Below are positions 12,033 to 23,027 of a DNA stretch of 46,011 nt, piece by piece. The stretch is from positions 1 to 46,011 of the forward strand of contig JAAAJB010000267.1 of assembly GCA_016098155.1 (NCBI GenBank). Reading direction: 5' to 3'. The position numbers and the translations under genes were made by a program. Source of the stretch: Actinomortierella ambigua. Lineage: Eukaryota > Mortierellomycota > Mortierellomycetes > Mortierellales > Mortierellaceae. The stretch's first letter is position 1. Each line of letters begins with the position of its first letter. The notes under the pieces were generated by a model. It had not been told where the DNA came from. It made no database searches and worked only from the letters and a program-made list of their open reading frames with translations.

Positions 12033-15000
12033 GGTTTTGATAATGTGCTGCGGAGAGGGCGGGTGAGAGGTATACAGAGGAGAGAGGAGGGGGTGATGGA
12101 GAGGAATGAGAAAAGAATGGGGTGAAGATGAGAAAGAAAAAAGAGAGGAGGAAGGGGCGGGCCAGGAATCCCTCTTTTTAAAACGACCAGTCGAAACACG
12201 ATTCAAAATCAACAAACACGGAAGATCATTTTTTGAATAGCGAAACTGAATTGTTCGTCTCACAATCGAACATCTCTCTTCCTCACCGCTCTCCTTTTCC
12301 CCTCTTCACCCCCCTCTTACTTTTTCTCGCCCTCTTATTCAGTCGCCACAAGGTTTATTGTGGGGGGGGGGGGAGGGCTTGCCGCGAGAATCAAAGACAG
12401 GCGGGAGAAACTGCCCGAAGACGATGTTCTGGCCTGTCCGCCTTGCTGTACGGATTGGATTTTGTTATCTTGTCTCTGTGATTTCTCAAGTTGGTTGCCG
12501 GCCTGCTAGCTAACATGCTACTATCGACTGCTCTCCCCTATCCAAGGCCTGTCTTGGCGTGGTTACGCGAATTGCCTTGTCGTTTGTAGCATACGTTTTA
12601 AGCCAAACTCCCGTCTTTCGTCGTACTCTCACATTTCCTGAAAAAGAATTGTCCGACTACAACCCTTTTGACCGGCCAAGGACTTACAGCAGGGAGTTCC
12701 TGTTGAGGCTACCTCGTGAAGATGGGCGGGATGCATACTTTTTGGGTGTCCGCCTTTGGACTTCCTCTTCCCTCTCACTTCTCTCTTTTCCCACATTCCC
12801 TTTGCTCTCAACAGTGTTTCTCGGACGAGAGATTTCACTCTCAGCGCACGAGATCAAGTGGAGCTGTTGGTGGAGTGAAGTGCTACCTTGTCAAAAGTAT
12901 ATAGCTGTCCATGTACAGCCAGTCAAGCGACATATTGTTTTTTCCTTCCTTCTCCATGGTCTCCTGAATAGATGCGGGGTTGTTTTTTTTTCTTCTCTCC
13001 GTACCGAACATAACACTCCCCTCTTTGTATTTCCTCCCATCGTACTGCGAAGGTAAAAGGTGCTCACTGCAATCCCTTCGTTTTGTCCCCCACCTGATCA
13101 AGCGGGGCCTGAACGATCCTTCTGCTCTTCCATCATGTCCACGGAACAAGAAGGCTGTCCTTTAAACAGTCAGCTCGCGACAAAAAGGTGGCCCATATTA
13201 CGTATGACCCATTTCGTTTGCTCACTCCTCTGTATGCCGAAGATCGTCACTCTTCATCCGTTCATCTCTCGAGCCATTAAAAGTCCGGCCCTCCAACAAA
13301 GGGGTTCGAGGAGCCATGAAACTGACACGCCCGAAGATTTTATGGACGACCTTAAAGAGGCAAAGTCCTGTTGAGTTGAGAGTTGAGTCGGTAAGACTTT
13401 GTGAACAAACGTTTCCCAATCCTCCCCTCCTCCCGAACGAAAAAAAAAGGTATCGATTTTCGGTTATTTGGAATGCGGACACAGCAGTACCAAGGTGTAT
13501 GAGGAACACAGTTGTTCCAATGAAATGAGAAGTTGTCAAAAAGTTGATGAGGGTCGTCTGTCATCACAAATATTATTAAACTTGTGTACAAGTAAGAGAT
13601 AAGAGGCGTTACTGTGGTTGGGGTGGTCTTACGGATATTTAGGCGTTTTCTACGACATGATACTATGTGAGGGCGGAAAGGGCGTGCTCCCGTTCTAGGT
13701 CTTTCTCCCCCTTCCCCACTTGATAATTCCTATGCAGCATAGCAATATGAGCCTCCTCCAGAGGCAGTGCTCAACAGCTCAGCTTTGTGTCCCACATAAA
13801 GCGGATGGAAAGACAAGGAGAGGAACCGAGTGTCCTTTTCCCTACTGGTACGTACTACAAGTAGTCTTCGTGCCTACAGTTTTACTGTGCTTCAGCGAGT
13901 TGTAAGGATATGATCGAGTCTGTTTCCATTTACTCGGCTCAGGTCAAACATGGCTCAGAAGAAACATGTTGGTTCGGTGCAACAAACAAGTTGTTCCTTC
14001 TTCATCTGGTTTGACGATAGGATGATTGTGCTTTTGCATGAAATCGAGGGGGGGGGGAGGCATGTTCATGTAAGAACAGCCCGAGTGTGTAGAGAGAGGT
14101 GGAGGAAGAGAGTAGTGGTGGGGTGAGGTTGGTAGGGGGATGAGAGTTTGGTTTGAAAAATGAAGGAAGGGGGGGGGCAGACGGGAGTAAGTACATGTTT
14201 ATTCAAGATCACAACAAAGGGGACCTTTAGGGTTGCACAGATTCAACTGATAACACATCTAAATCTGCATCGATTGGCTAGGTTTCTTGCCAGCCTTCTG
14301 GCTCTCAACAGAGAAGGTTCAAGTTGGGGTCGAACGACCGCAAAAAAAAAAAAAAAAAAATGGCCACCTGGATGGCTCAGGACCCACGTTTGTAGCTCTC
14401 TCTCGATCTCCCTCTCCCCCAACTCCTCGCCTCCTGTGACTGGAGGGAGGGGGCTTGGCGAGGTTTTCTTCGTATTGACGGAGAACTCCTTTTGTAAACA
14501 CGCATTAATGTTATGACAAACTCTTTCGCTTCAGCTGGCCACAATCGCATTCTCATCGCCCTTCGAAGGACTTCAAATGTAAACAAATAGGAACAAACAA
14601 ACAAAAAAAAATACATGTGTTTGGATGGTACTCATTGACGTGTGTTCGTATTTTTCCCATGCATAACCCCATCACACTCCCCCCCCAGCCCTTCCCTTCC
14701 CATTGATCTGACTTTCGTACTTCGCCCTCATCATCTTTCTGCCCAAAATCAATCTCCCGAGAGAGGTGTCTAGTAATATGTGTGTAACGTACATGCTACC
14801 AGGACAGGCACATACAGAGGAATTTGGAGCAGCTTTCTTCGATTCGGGTACTGAAATTTACTTCCATGCAGTGACAATGACGGATAGCCTCAATCAGTCC
14901 CCACGCCCTGATCCCTGACCCCTGATCCATAAGTACATCTTCCCCTTCAAAAGGCGATAGATACTGCAAAGATTATGCATAAAGATCTTTCCCATTCCAA

Positions 15001-15249
15001 AAAGTGAACAGTCATAATTGACAGGGATCCACACTACCGATAGAATACAAGGATCACCAGATGATATATTATATAATAAGCGAGATTGGTCTGACCAAAC
15101 AAAACTTCTTCTTTCAAAAGGGTGTGTTGTATATGCAAAAATGAAAGGTTAAAAACATAAAGGGCGAGGGAAAGAAACGAGGCGGTGATGTAGGAATGTG
15201 GGTAGAAACAATGTGTTTTGCAGAAGGTCTATCAAGAGGGGGTCATGTC
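12033..15249. other. Long non-coding interval between the sugar kinase and nagA
   Basis: Bases 12033-12350 are the kinase promoter, with a polypyrimidine coding strand. A G13 run lies near 12361-12373. An open frame at 12559-13056 lacks an ATG and any family resemblance. Further homopolymer runs: a G run near 14050, one near 14170, and A18 at about 14341-14358. Bases 15060-15249 are the likely 3' region of nagA. I see no gene in these 3.2 kb on either strand. Confidence 0.5.
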
Positions 15250-18200
15250 TTAAAACTTCTCCGTGATTTGAACATCAATGGCTTCGAGATCAACTTCCTC
15301 GCCGGCAACAAAGACGCGCTTAACGAACAGGTCGTCAGAAAGGAAGACCAGGTCGGCATCAGCACCAGGCTTGATGACACCCTTCTGGTCCTGAATACCG
15401 AGGAGCGTGGCTGGGTGCAGCGTCACGGCCTCGAGGGCCTCGATCATGGAGCAGTTGGTGAACTTGATAAAGTTGCGGATGCAGGCATCGAGTGTGATCA
15501 CACTAGAGTAAGGGCAACGAAGATCGTCGTCAGTATGGGTAGTGGAGGTGGAGGCTGCCTTTTCAGGCTTTGTCTTCTTCTCGGCACCGTTGCTCTTCTC
15601 TCCCCTCTTCTCCTGCTCCTCTTCTTCTTTGTCCTTCTTTCTTTGCTGTTCTTCTAGGCGGGTGTGGGAGGAGTCCTGCTCAGCACCAGCATCATTCTCT
15701 TTGTTGTGGTTGTCCGAGCCAAGCAGATCGACTTTGGCAGCAGCGGCTTGATCGAGTGGGGACGAACCAACAGCTGACTTTTCCTCATTAGCACCAGAGG
15801 GAGGGTTATGGGGGTCATGCGACGAAAGGGCCACAAGGGAGGGGGTATCGACGACGACGATGGTATCGGGGGCATCAGGGGTATCACGTCCGTCCAGCGG
15901 AATTAGGGTATTGCGACCATCATTGGAGACATAGAAGTCATCGTCGATATGGGCGTCATCCATGACCTCGATTGTGGGGCGCATCGACTCAAAGGAGACC
16001 AATCTCATGGCCGAGATAGTGACGCGAGGGGTAGTGATCGAGGTCAGGGGACTGTTGACAACTGCATTCGAGAGAAAGAGGCCCATCTGCGCGAAGACAC
16101 GATCCAGATCAACCAGGGCACGATGCAGAATGTTTTTGCGTGAGGCAGGAGCAGAGGCCGGGGGGGAAAGGAAGGTGGTAGCGATGTCGGCTTCCGGGGC
16201 AGTGTCAGCCGTAGCGATAGGCTTCAGAGTGGCCTTTTCGTCCAACGTTGAGTTCGTCGAAGCTGTGGTCTGCAAAAGGCCCAGGGTGGAGGTCGTCGTG
16301 TTCGAATTCGTCTCTGTCATTGACGCTGTCATCGTCATCGTAGGTCCAGGCGGGATAGAAGCAGGGGCCATCCGCGCATGCTCGGTCGCTGTTGTCACTT
16401 CGTCGAACGAAGAGCCATGTCGACAATGAGAATGATGCTGGTGCTGAAACTCTGGCACTTCCTCCGATCTGCCAATGCAATCAATGCACAATTTTTTTTT
16501 GTTTGTAACAAAAGACAACGGAGCAGTGAAGACGACAGAGATAGCAGAAAGAGAAGGGTGCCAAAAACGCATAAACATTTTCTTCGCAGCAACTCTCTTC
16601 AACCCAGTCTCTATCCTTTTTTTTCCCCGCGCACTGTTGCTTTCCCTCTTCCCGCCCCAATTCGCCCTCCAAATGGATTCTGCTGTAGAAACTAAGAGAT
16701 GGATACGTACCTTCCTGCAAGGGTATCGGTGCCCTCGATGTAGACACGGTCCTCCTCTTTAGTGACACTCATGTTACCGAGCTGGTAGTTACCAGGAGCG
16801 AGACCCATGGCAGACATCGCGTCTGTGACCAGGATGACGCCCTCAGGGTGCGAATCGTATGCGATCTTGACTGAGTTGGGGTGCACGTGGATGCCATCAC
16901 AGATGAGGCCATAGTAAGGACGGGGCAGGTCGGGACGCGAGCCCAGCAGACCAATGACACCGGGGTCACGGTGGTGGAACTGTGGCATGGCGTTGAACAA
17001 GTGTGTGATGAAGGTGGCACCCTTCTCGACAGCATTCTCGGCCTGTGCGGTGTTGGCCATGGAGTGACCTATTTAGTGAATTACAAACAAAAATGTTGTT
17101 TCAGTTGATGCTCAGGAGGAGGGGAGGGTCGAGGTGATATGTGAAACGCATGTCTCTTACCGACAGAGACCGTGATACCGGCCTTAACCAGATCAGGGAT
17201 GGAGTCCATGATGCCATCGAGCTCGGGTGCGCAGGTGATGATCTTGACAGAGTTCTGACTCTTCTTGGTCAATTCACCCTGTTCCTCAGGGGTGGCACCC
17301 TCTAGACCGTAAACATTCTTAAAGTCTTCGTAGCCGTTCTTGGCCGAGTTCTGAAGGACCTTGAGCTCATGGGCACCGATGCGAGCCTCGTTGATAAAGG
17401 GACCCTCAACGTGGGCACCAAGGACAGTTGCACCAGTGGCTGCGGAGCCAGCCCTTGGTTTGAGGTGGGACAGTACCTATTTAGAAGAAATGAACAGAGA
17501 ATACAGTGGGGAGAAGAGGGGAGAGCAGCTGTTAGGCTGTTGTGTTTGTCTAGATTGCATTGCACTTCTTGTGTAATTCCTCCTTCCTCTGCCGCCATTT
17601 TGGCTATTTTTTCTTGTGTTGGGCAGAGCGTAAGGAGCACTTGGATGCACCAAGCGCATATCCAATATCATCGCTGTCATTATCATACAGGAACACGGAG
17701 GTGACATGAGATAACAAAGTGTAAACATTCTATGCATATCCATATCTTACCCTGTGGTACACTTGTGCGCTCGACGACACAATTGTGGGGCAGTATGATG
17801 TTGTGCCGTACTTGAGCAGACCTTGGTTGACCTTCATCAGATCCCTTTCGTAGGTGGTATCATCCGAAGGGACCGAAAAGTCGACGCCGAAGGCACCTGA
17901 ACGGAAAGGAGGGGAGGTCAAGATAGGGATGAGATAATATTCGCTATACATGTTCTCCGTCATAGTGTACATTTCGGTTGAGGGTGGACCAGAGATAATC
18001 GGGACTTCAACTCAATATGAGCTGTGTTAAAAAGAGTGCGTGCATTGTGCATTGGTGAGTAGGATATGATGGGGGTGGGGGGGGTGAGATGAGGGAGAAG
18101 GGGAGGGGGAAGGCTATGGATGTACTCCAGAGGAGGGTCATCGATGCATCGGCTTGTGTGTGTGCGTGTTTTTTTTTTGAGCCGATAAACATTACTGCCC

Positions 18201-18642
18201 TGTGTAGAGTCTAGTGACCTAAAGCCTTCCAATATATAACACCTTTTGTCATTGCATTGCGAAAGGGGAGGAGAGAGTAGGGAGAGAGCTGAACAGCGTT
18301 GAAGATCGAGGAAGGACGAGAACAATTGGGAGTGGGAGAATATGGAGAAGCACACATACCGTTAATCTGTGTCTCAATAAAACCGGGAACAACAAGCAGG
18401 CCCTTGGCGTCGAGGACGACGTCGGGCAGGCGCTTTTGGTACCAGAAGAACTTGTGGGGGTCGATGATCTTGCCAGCCTGGATCCAGATGGCGTCTTGCT
18501 CAACAATCTTATGGTCACGCAGGATCTTGCAGTTTGTGATCTTGGTGACCTTTGGCTCGTTTTCAGAGACGACTGGCATGGGTTCGGGCGAAGGAGGGGC
18601 CGAGACCACCGGGCTTTGGAGGGGGTATTGCAGGGTAGGCAT
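15250..18642 (-). CDS. nagA: N-acetylglucosamine-6-phosphate deacetylase with an optional 322-codon internal segment
   Basis: Exons: 18642-18360, 17896-17751, 17476-17161, 17068-16711, then a last exon that ends at 15250 and has two possible starts. From 15502 (acceptor TACTCTAG) the protein has 451 residues and reads DTLAG-SVITLDACIRNF, the normal family sequence. From 16468 (acceptor TTGGCAG) it has 773 residues, with 322 extra. The enzyme removes acetate from GlcNAc-6-P in the cytosol. Metal and catalytic residues are present: HVEGPF with Glu167, His250 (GHSMAN), His271 (THLFNAMP) and Asp331 (LVTDAM). A C-terminal HPATLLGI...GADADLV segment completes the amidohydrolase fold. The extra segment is Ser/Thr/Pro-rich, then a more ordered middle part (LVDLDRVFAQMGLFLSN), then a Glu/Lys-rich stretch. 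The first intron is long (463 bases). The start ATG is preceded by a strongly pyrimidine-rich leader. Confidence 0.88.
15503..16468 (-). other. In-frame optional coding segment inside nagA
   Basis: Exactly 966 bases (322 codons), without a stop, lie between acceptor A (AG at 16470-16469) and acceptor B (AG at 15504-15503). Both acceptors take the same phase-2 donor at 16711/16710. Acceptor B has a good pyrimidine tract (CTTCGTTGCCCTTACTCTAG). Skipping the segment restores the conserved TLAGS motif; using it replaces that serine with Arg and inserts a mostly low-complexity block. A stop-free run of this length is unlikely in a plain intron, which favours translation in at least one isoform. 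Confidence 0.65.
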
Positions 18643-20149
18643 GGTGTTTGTAATGGCTGTGAAAGTGAATGAATGAGAGTGGGGCGGAATGAATGAATGA
18701 GTTGCGCAGACGAAGCAACGAGGAGGACGAAGTGGAGGAAGAGGGAAGGAGGGGAAAGGATTGTGTACAGAGAGTTGAGAGCGTGGAGAAGAGGAAAGGA
18801 AGTGGAAGGAGGTGGAAGAAGAAAGAAAGAGAGAAGAGAGAGGGAAGGGGGGGGGGAGAAATAGAAAACAAAGAGTGCGGAAACAGCAGACGGGAGGGAG
18901 AAAAAAGGGAAAAGGGCGAGTGAGAAACAAACACCAAAAGAGTGGGGTGAGGGTGATTTACTGATTGAAGGCATTGAATAGTACAGCTGGTTACAGCAAG
19001 GGACTGAGCCTGATTTCATACATCAGCCAATGGAATCCGAGGATCTCGAAATAGTGGATAGAATACCCACCTCCAATTCAATACCAGGCCTGAAGAAGAG
19101 AGGGGTCTCCCACTCACATTTCTTTTCTTCGACATTCGCGTACGGGCTGCATGGCCCTTCACGTACGCGATCAGATACGCAACAGGCACTTGCATGCACT
19201 GGTAATTGGACCAAAAACGTATTAACCTGCTGCCAGGGCACTATTTATCTGAAGACAAACTTGACTTGACACTTCAAGTCTCCCTGCTATCACTCGAAAC
19301 CACTTTAACCGATAAAGTCCCCTCCACACGTTTGTTTGTTCGCAGTTCCGGAATAGAGTTGTGCAAGCAATGCTCACATTCTGCACCTTCCATACGCCAC
19401 CGATAGTGACCTGAGCTGTGGTTGAAGCTTCACCGTTGACAGTGCTTTAACTCTACAGCCTACTCGACACATTTCTCCGGCGTTACTCTGAGCGTACAAG
19501 ATTGCCTTGTTTGTGTTGAGCTCATGTAGCTCAGCAGAGTATGCCCTGTCACCAATGTGATCAAAAGCTCAAACATGGTTCAAAAGAGACTGTAGGGGTT
19601 TGTGGACACCACCACCTATCGGTTGAAAGCAACGTAGATCGGACCAACCTGCAAGCGCTGTTTCCATCGGAAAGGTTTTAGTCGGATTATCGCCGAATCT
19701 TTGGATTCATGATATTCATTTTCTCTCTACGGCATCCTACACTGTAGTTTGGTAGGTTGACACATTGTTTTATACGCGAGCAAACTCCACTAATGCCTAA
19801 ACAATTTTCCTCAGCAAAACTTCGGCAGGTGAGCGTGCCCAGGAAATTTACCAAGCAAAGACACTCGATCTATCAACCAAATCCTCATAGATGCGGCTGT
19901 GCAACCGATGGATTGCAAATCTTGTCTTGTATCAGATTAGTTCTTACCAATGTAGACTTGGTGGCAAGCTTTCTCCTGCTCAGGCACCGCTCACTGTTAA
20001 TGAATTTTAAGCCACCCACCTGTAGGCCTGTGTTTACCAAAGTAACTTCAAAGTAGCGGCAGTCACCTTTTTTTTTTTTTTTTGCCTAGAGCTCCGCCAA
20101 GGGTGTGGCCATCTTCATTCCAGCATTACATTCATAGCACTCGGCCAAC
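18643..20149. promoter_or_regulatory. Divergent promoter region between nagA and RCL1
   Basis: No gene is seen. Bases 18650-18960 are almost pure purine on the plus strand (pyrimidine on the nagA coding strand), typical of an upstream leader tract. The rest is of mixed composition. A T17 run lies at about 20069-20085, 65 bases before the RCL1 start. The two genes diverge from here, so regulatory elements for both should lie in this 1.5 kb; I cannot name any. Confidence 0.4.
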
Positions 20150-22670
20150 ATGAATACGAAGGTGCTCAAGTATGAAGGGCACAACTACTTCCGGCAGCGC
20201 CTGGTTCTGGCCACTCTTTCAGGAAAAGTCCTTAAAATCGAAAAGATCCGCTCTGACGACACCAACCCTGGTTTAAGAGGTACACAGTCTGTCAGACCAG
20301 CGGGAGAGTGGGCAAGAATGGATCAATTGTGAAGCTGAACACTGTTCCTGCACCCTGCCATACTATTAGATTTCGAGGCGAGCTTCCTTCGGTTACTAGA
20401 GAAGGTGACCAATGGCGCGACTATTGAGATCAACTACACAGGTAACTAGCTAGCATGTGATCACGTTGCTCAGAGCATAGGTCGGATCTGTTTGCGCCTC
20501 CTCCCCTCATCCAACACAGGCACAGCCAAGTCAGCCGAGTCATTTCTTTCGGACTGAATTATTTTTAGCAGGGCATGGCTGCCAGCACCATTAACCCCCA
20601 CACACGCGGCTGCAGACAGGGCAGGACTCAATCGACTGCATGAAAGAAGGGGGAAAGGGGCTTCCTGTACACAAGCTCCACCCTTTAAAGTGAGAGCAAT
20701 CTTATCACCGTGCATTTTTTTTTTTAATCTTGATAAGAAAATTATCACACTCCTTCTTCCCAAATCCAACCACACATTCATTGAGCCCCTAATGCGCATG
20801 CCGCGCCTGCTCGGCGTCTGGATTTACCGTTCTCTCGATTTTCTCCACCTTTTTTTTTGTTTGGCTCTGACAGCGGGAACACCACTTGACACATGACCCG
20901 AAATTGTTGTTAGGCTGTCATGGATGAAAACTGTTTCTTGACACATCCGTTAGTACTGGCGTGCTTTTATTTACCTTTTTACTGCTCTTGTTTTCACCCT
21001 TTGTATTTTTTTGCTACTAGGAACATCGATTGTGTACAAACCAGGAGTGATCACAGGAGGAAAAGTACACCACGATTGCGGTAAATCAAGGGCCATTGGA
21101 TACTTCCTCGAACCATTGGTTGCCCTTGCGCCGTTTTCAAAAGTTCCCATGAACATTACCCTGTCAGGAATCACCAATGACAACGTTGATATCTCAGTAA
21201 GTTTGAAGGCTTCCCCTCATTCTCATGTTTGCTTTGTTTGCTCAGTCACTGTCCACAGCATTAGTTTGCTCCGCATTTATGTGGAGTGTTGGTCAGTATG
21301 ATCATAACATCCCCACTCCTTCCAGATTGAGCCGACTGCCCAGCGCAAAAAAAAAAAAAAAAAAGGCTCTCCGTTGTAGCAGTGAAAGGCAGCCAGTGAC
21401 ATCGTTATGGAGCGGGAGGAAAACAATGAATCAGATGGTCACTCAGCCTTGCAAACATCAAAGACCTACCTTTGTTTCCTTGTCGGTCTAAAGAAGACAA
21501 AGGCATCACTTTATCCCGATGGTGTACCCGTAGCATACGGCCTGGAATTTCTACTCGATTATTCACATTACTTGTACTCTGTCTTTTGTCTTTTCAATCC
21601 TCGCTTCCATTTCTCCTTTCACAGGTCGACACAATACGCACTGTACTACTTCCACAGCTGAAAAAATTTGGCATTGAAGAGGGTCTTGAGCTCGATGTAA
21701 GCACTTTCCCTTCATTTTTAAGGGGAGGGGGAATATTACCTCAATTGAATACTTTGAATGAAATATCGCTCAGCATATTCTCACAAACATGTATTATCCC
21801 ATCTTTGCGTTGTACTCTCCACGCGCTCACACATCGCTCATTGTTTGATCCTCTTCCTCATTCACACGGGTCAAAAAAATATAGATACCCAATCGCGGAG
21901 CACCTCCGAATGGTGGTGGTAAGGTGACATTCCGCTGCCCGATTGTGCGTACACTCAAGCCTATCCAATTCACTGACGAAGGACGTATTAAGCGTATCCG
22001 TGGTGTGGCCTACTGTACCCGTGTGGCACCCCAGTTCTCGAACCGTATGGTGGATGCAGCGCGAGGCGTACTGGATTATGTGAACGACATCAACATTGCG
22101 GCTGTTCACTACCAGGGTGACAAGAGCGGTCTGTCGCCCGGTTTTGCCATTTCTCTGTTGGCCAAGACGACGACCTCGGCCTTCTACTCGGCCGAGGTCG
22201 CCGGCGGACCTGGTCAGAGTCCCGAGGATGTTGGTCTGCAGGCCGCCAAGATGTTGCTCTCAGAGATCCGGAAAGGAGGTTGTGTTGACTCGATTTCGCA
22301 GACGCTCATCTTATTGATGATGGTGCTTGGACCAAACGATGTTAGCAAGGTCCGTGTGGGTGAGCTCACTCCTTTCACGTAAGTTGAAGTGTTACCTTTT
22401 TCTATCTTGTTTGCACACGGGAAGCACGAGAAGGATCAGATCATTTTTGCTTATCACTTTAAATCTGTTTTCATTACATATATGTATTTTTGTGATACAT
22501 CCGTGGTTAGAATCCAATATTTGCGCGACCTGCAGGACTTCTTTGGATCGCAATTCAAGATCACACAGGAAGTTGACAATGACCGTACGCACTTGGGTGC
22601 TGCACCCAACACACTCGTCATGACATGTGTGGGCATCGGCTATGTCAACACGAACAAGAAGACGACCTAA
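20150..22670 (+). CDS. RCL1: RNA 3'-terminal phosphate cyclase-like protein (18S rRNA processing factor Rcl1)
   Basis: Six exons join in phase: 20150-20279, 20370-20441, 21021-21196, 21625-21696, 21885-22378 and 22511-22670, giving 367 residues, the same as yeast Rcl1. Recognisable blocks: KYEGHNYFRQRL.LATLSGK at the N-terminus, LLEKVTNGATIEINYTGTS, VHHDCGKSRAIGYFLEP, the RGAPPNGGGKV loop, AGGPGQSPEDVGLQAA, and HLGAAPNTL near the C-terminus. Rcl1 is a nucleolar partner of the GTPase Bms1 in the small-subunit processome. It has the cyclase fold without known cyclase activity and is tied to cleavage of pre-18S rRNA. The RCL1 rather than RTCA assignment rests on the ARG-APP-loop context and the length. 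Introns 2 and 3 are long for this window (579 and 428 bases) and T-rich, with no gene in them. Confidence 0.9.
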
Positions 22671-23027
22671 AAAAGAATGCAGATACAAGAATCAAAATTT
22701 GTATTACTATTGTCCCCCCTTTTTTTGTGTGTATATGTATATTTGAGTCTTTGTCGCATCACAGGATCCTTCATACGACCCTGTACCTTTCCACATGTTT
22801 GCCTCGCACCACCCTTTTCCTTTCGTATAATACAGCTATCACAACAAAAAAGTACTTCTACACATTCATACACGTCTCAAATTGCTATAGTACACGTTTT
22901 TCATGTTTGGGAGGCGGGTAGCTCGTAGAAAGTAGTATATGTCACAAATGCGCGTGAAGGTGTGACTAGGAAGAGAGAGATAGAAGACGGGCCTGCCTTT
23001 CCCCGGAAGGGCGGGGTGAGCTTTTGC
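22671..23027. other. Convergent 3' region between RCL1 and the methyltransferase
   Basis: A short A/T-rich spacer between two converging genes. It should hold both 3' untranslated regions. No gene is seen. Confidence 0.5.

Noticed and set aside
12559..13056. A 165-codon plus-strand frame
   Set aside because: It has no ATG start, is rich in Ser/Leu/Phe from pyrimidine tracts, and has no family resemblance or splice partner.
15949..16429. Plus-strand open frames opposite the optional nagA segment
   Set aside because: The minus-strand frame is longer, continuous with the conserved nagA end and joined by good splice sites. The plus frames are its shadow.
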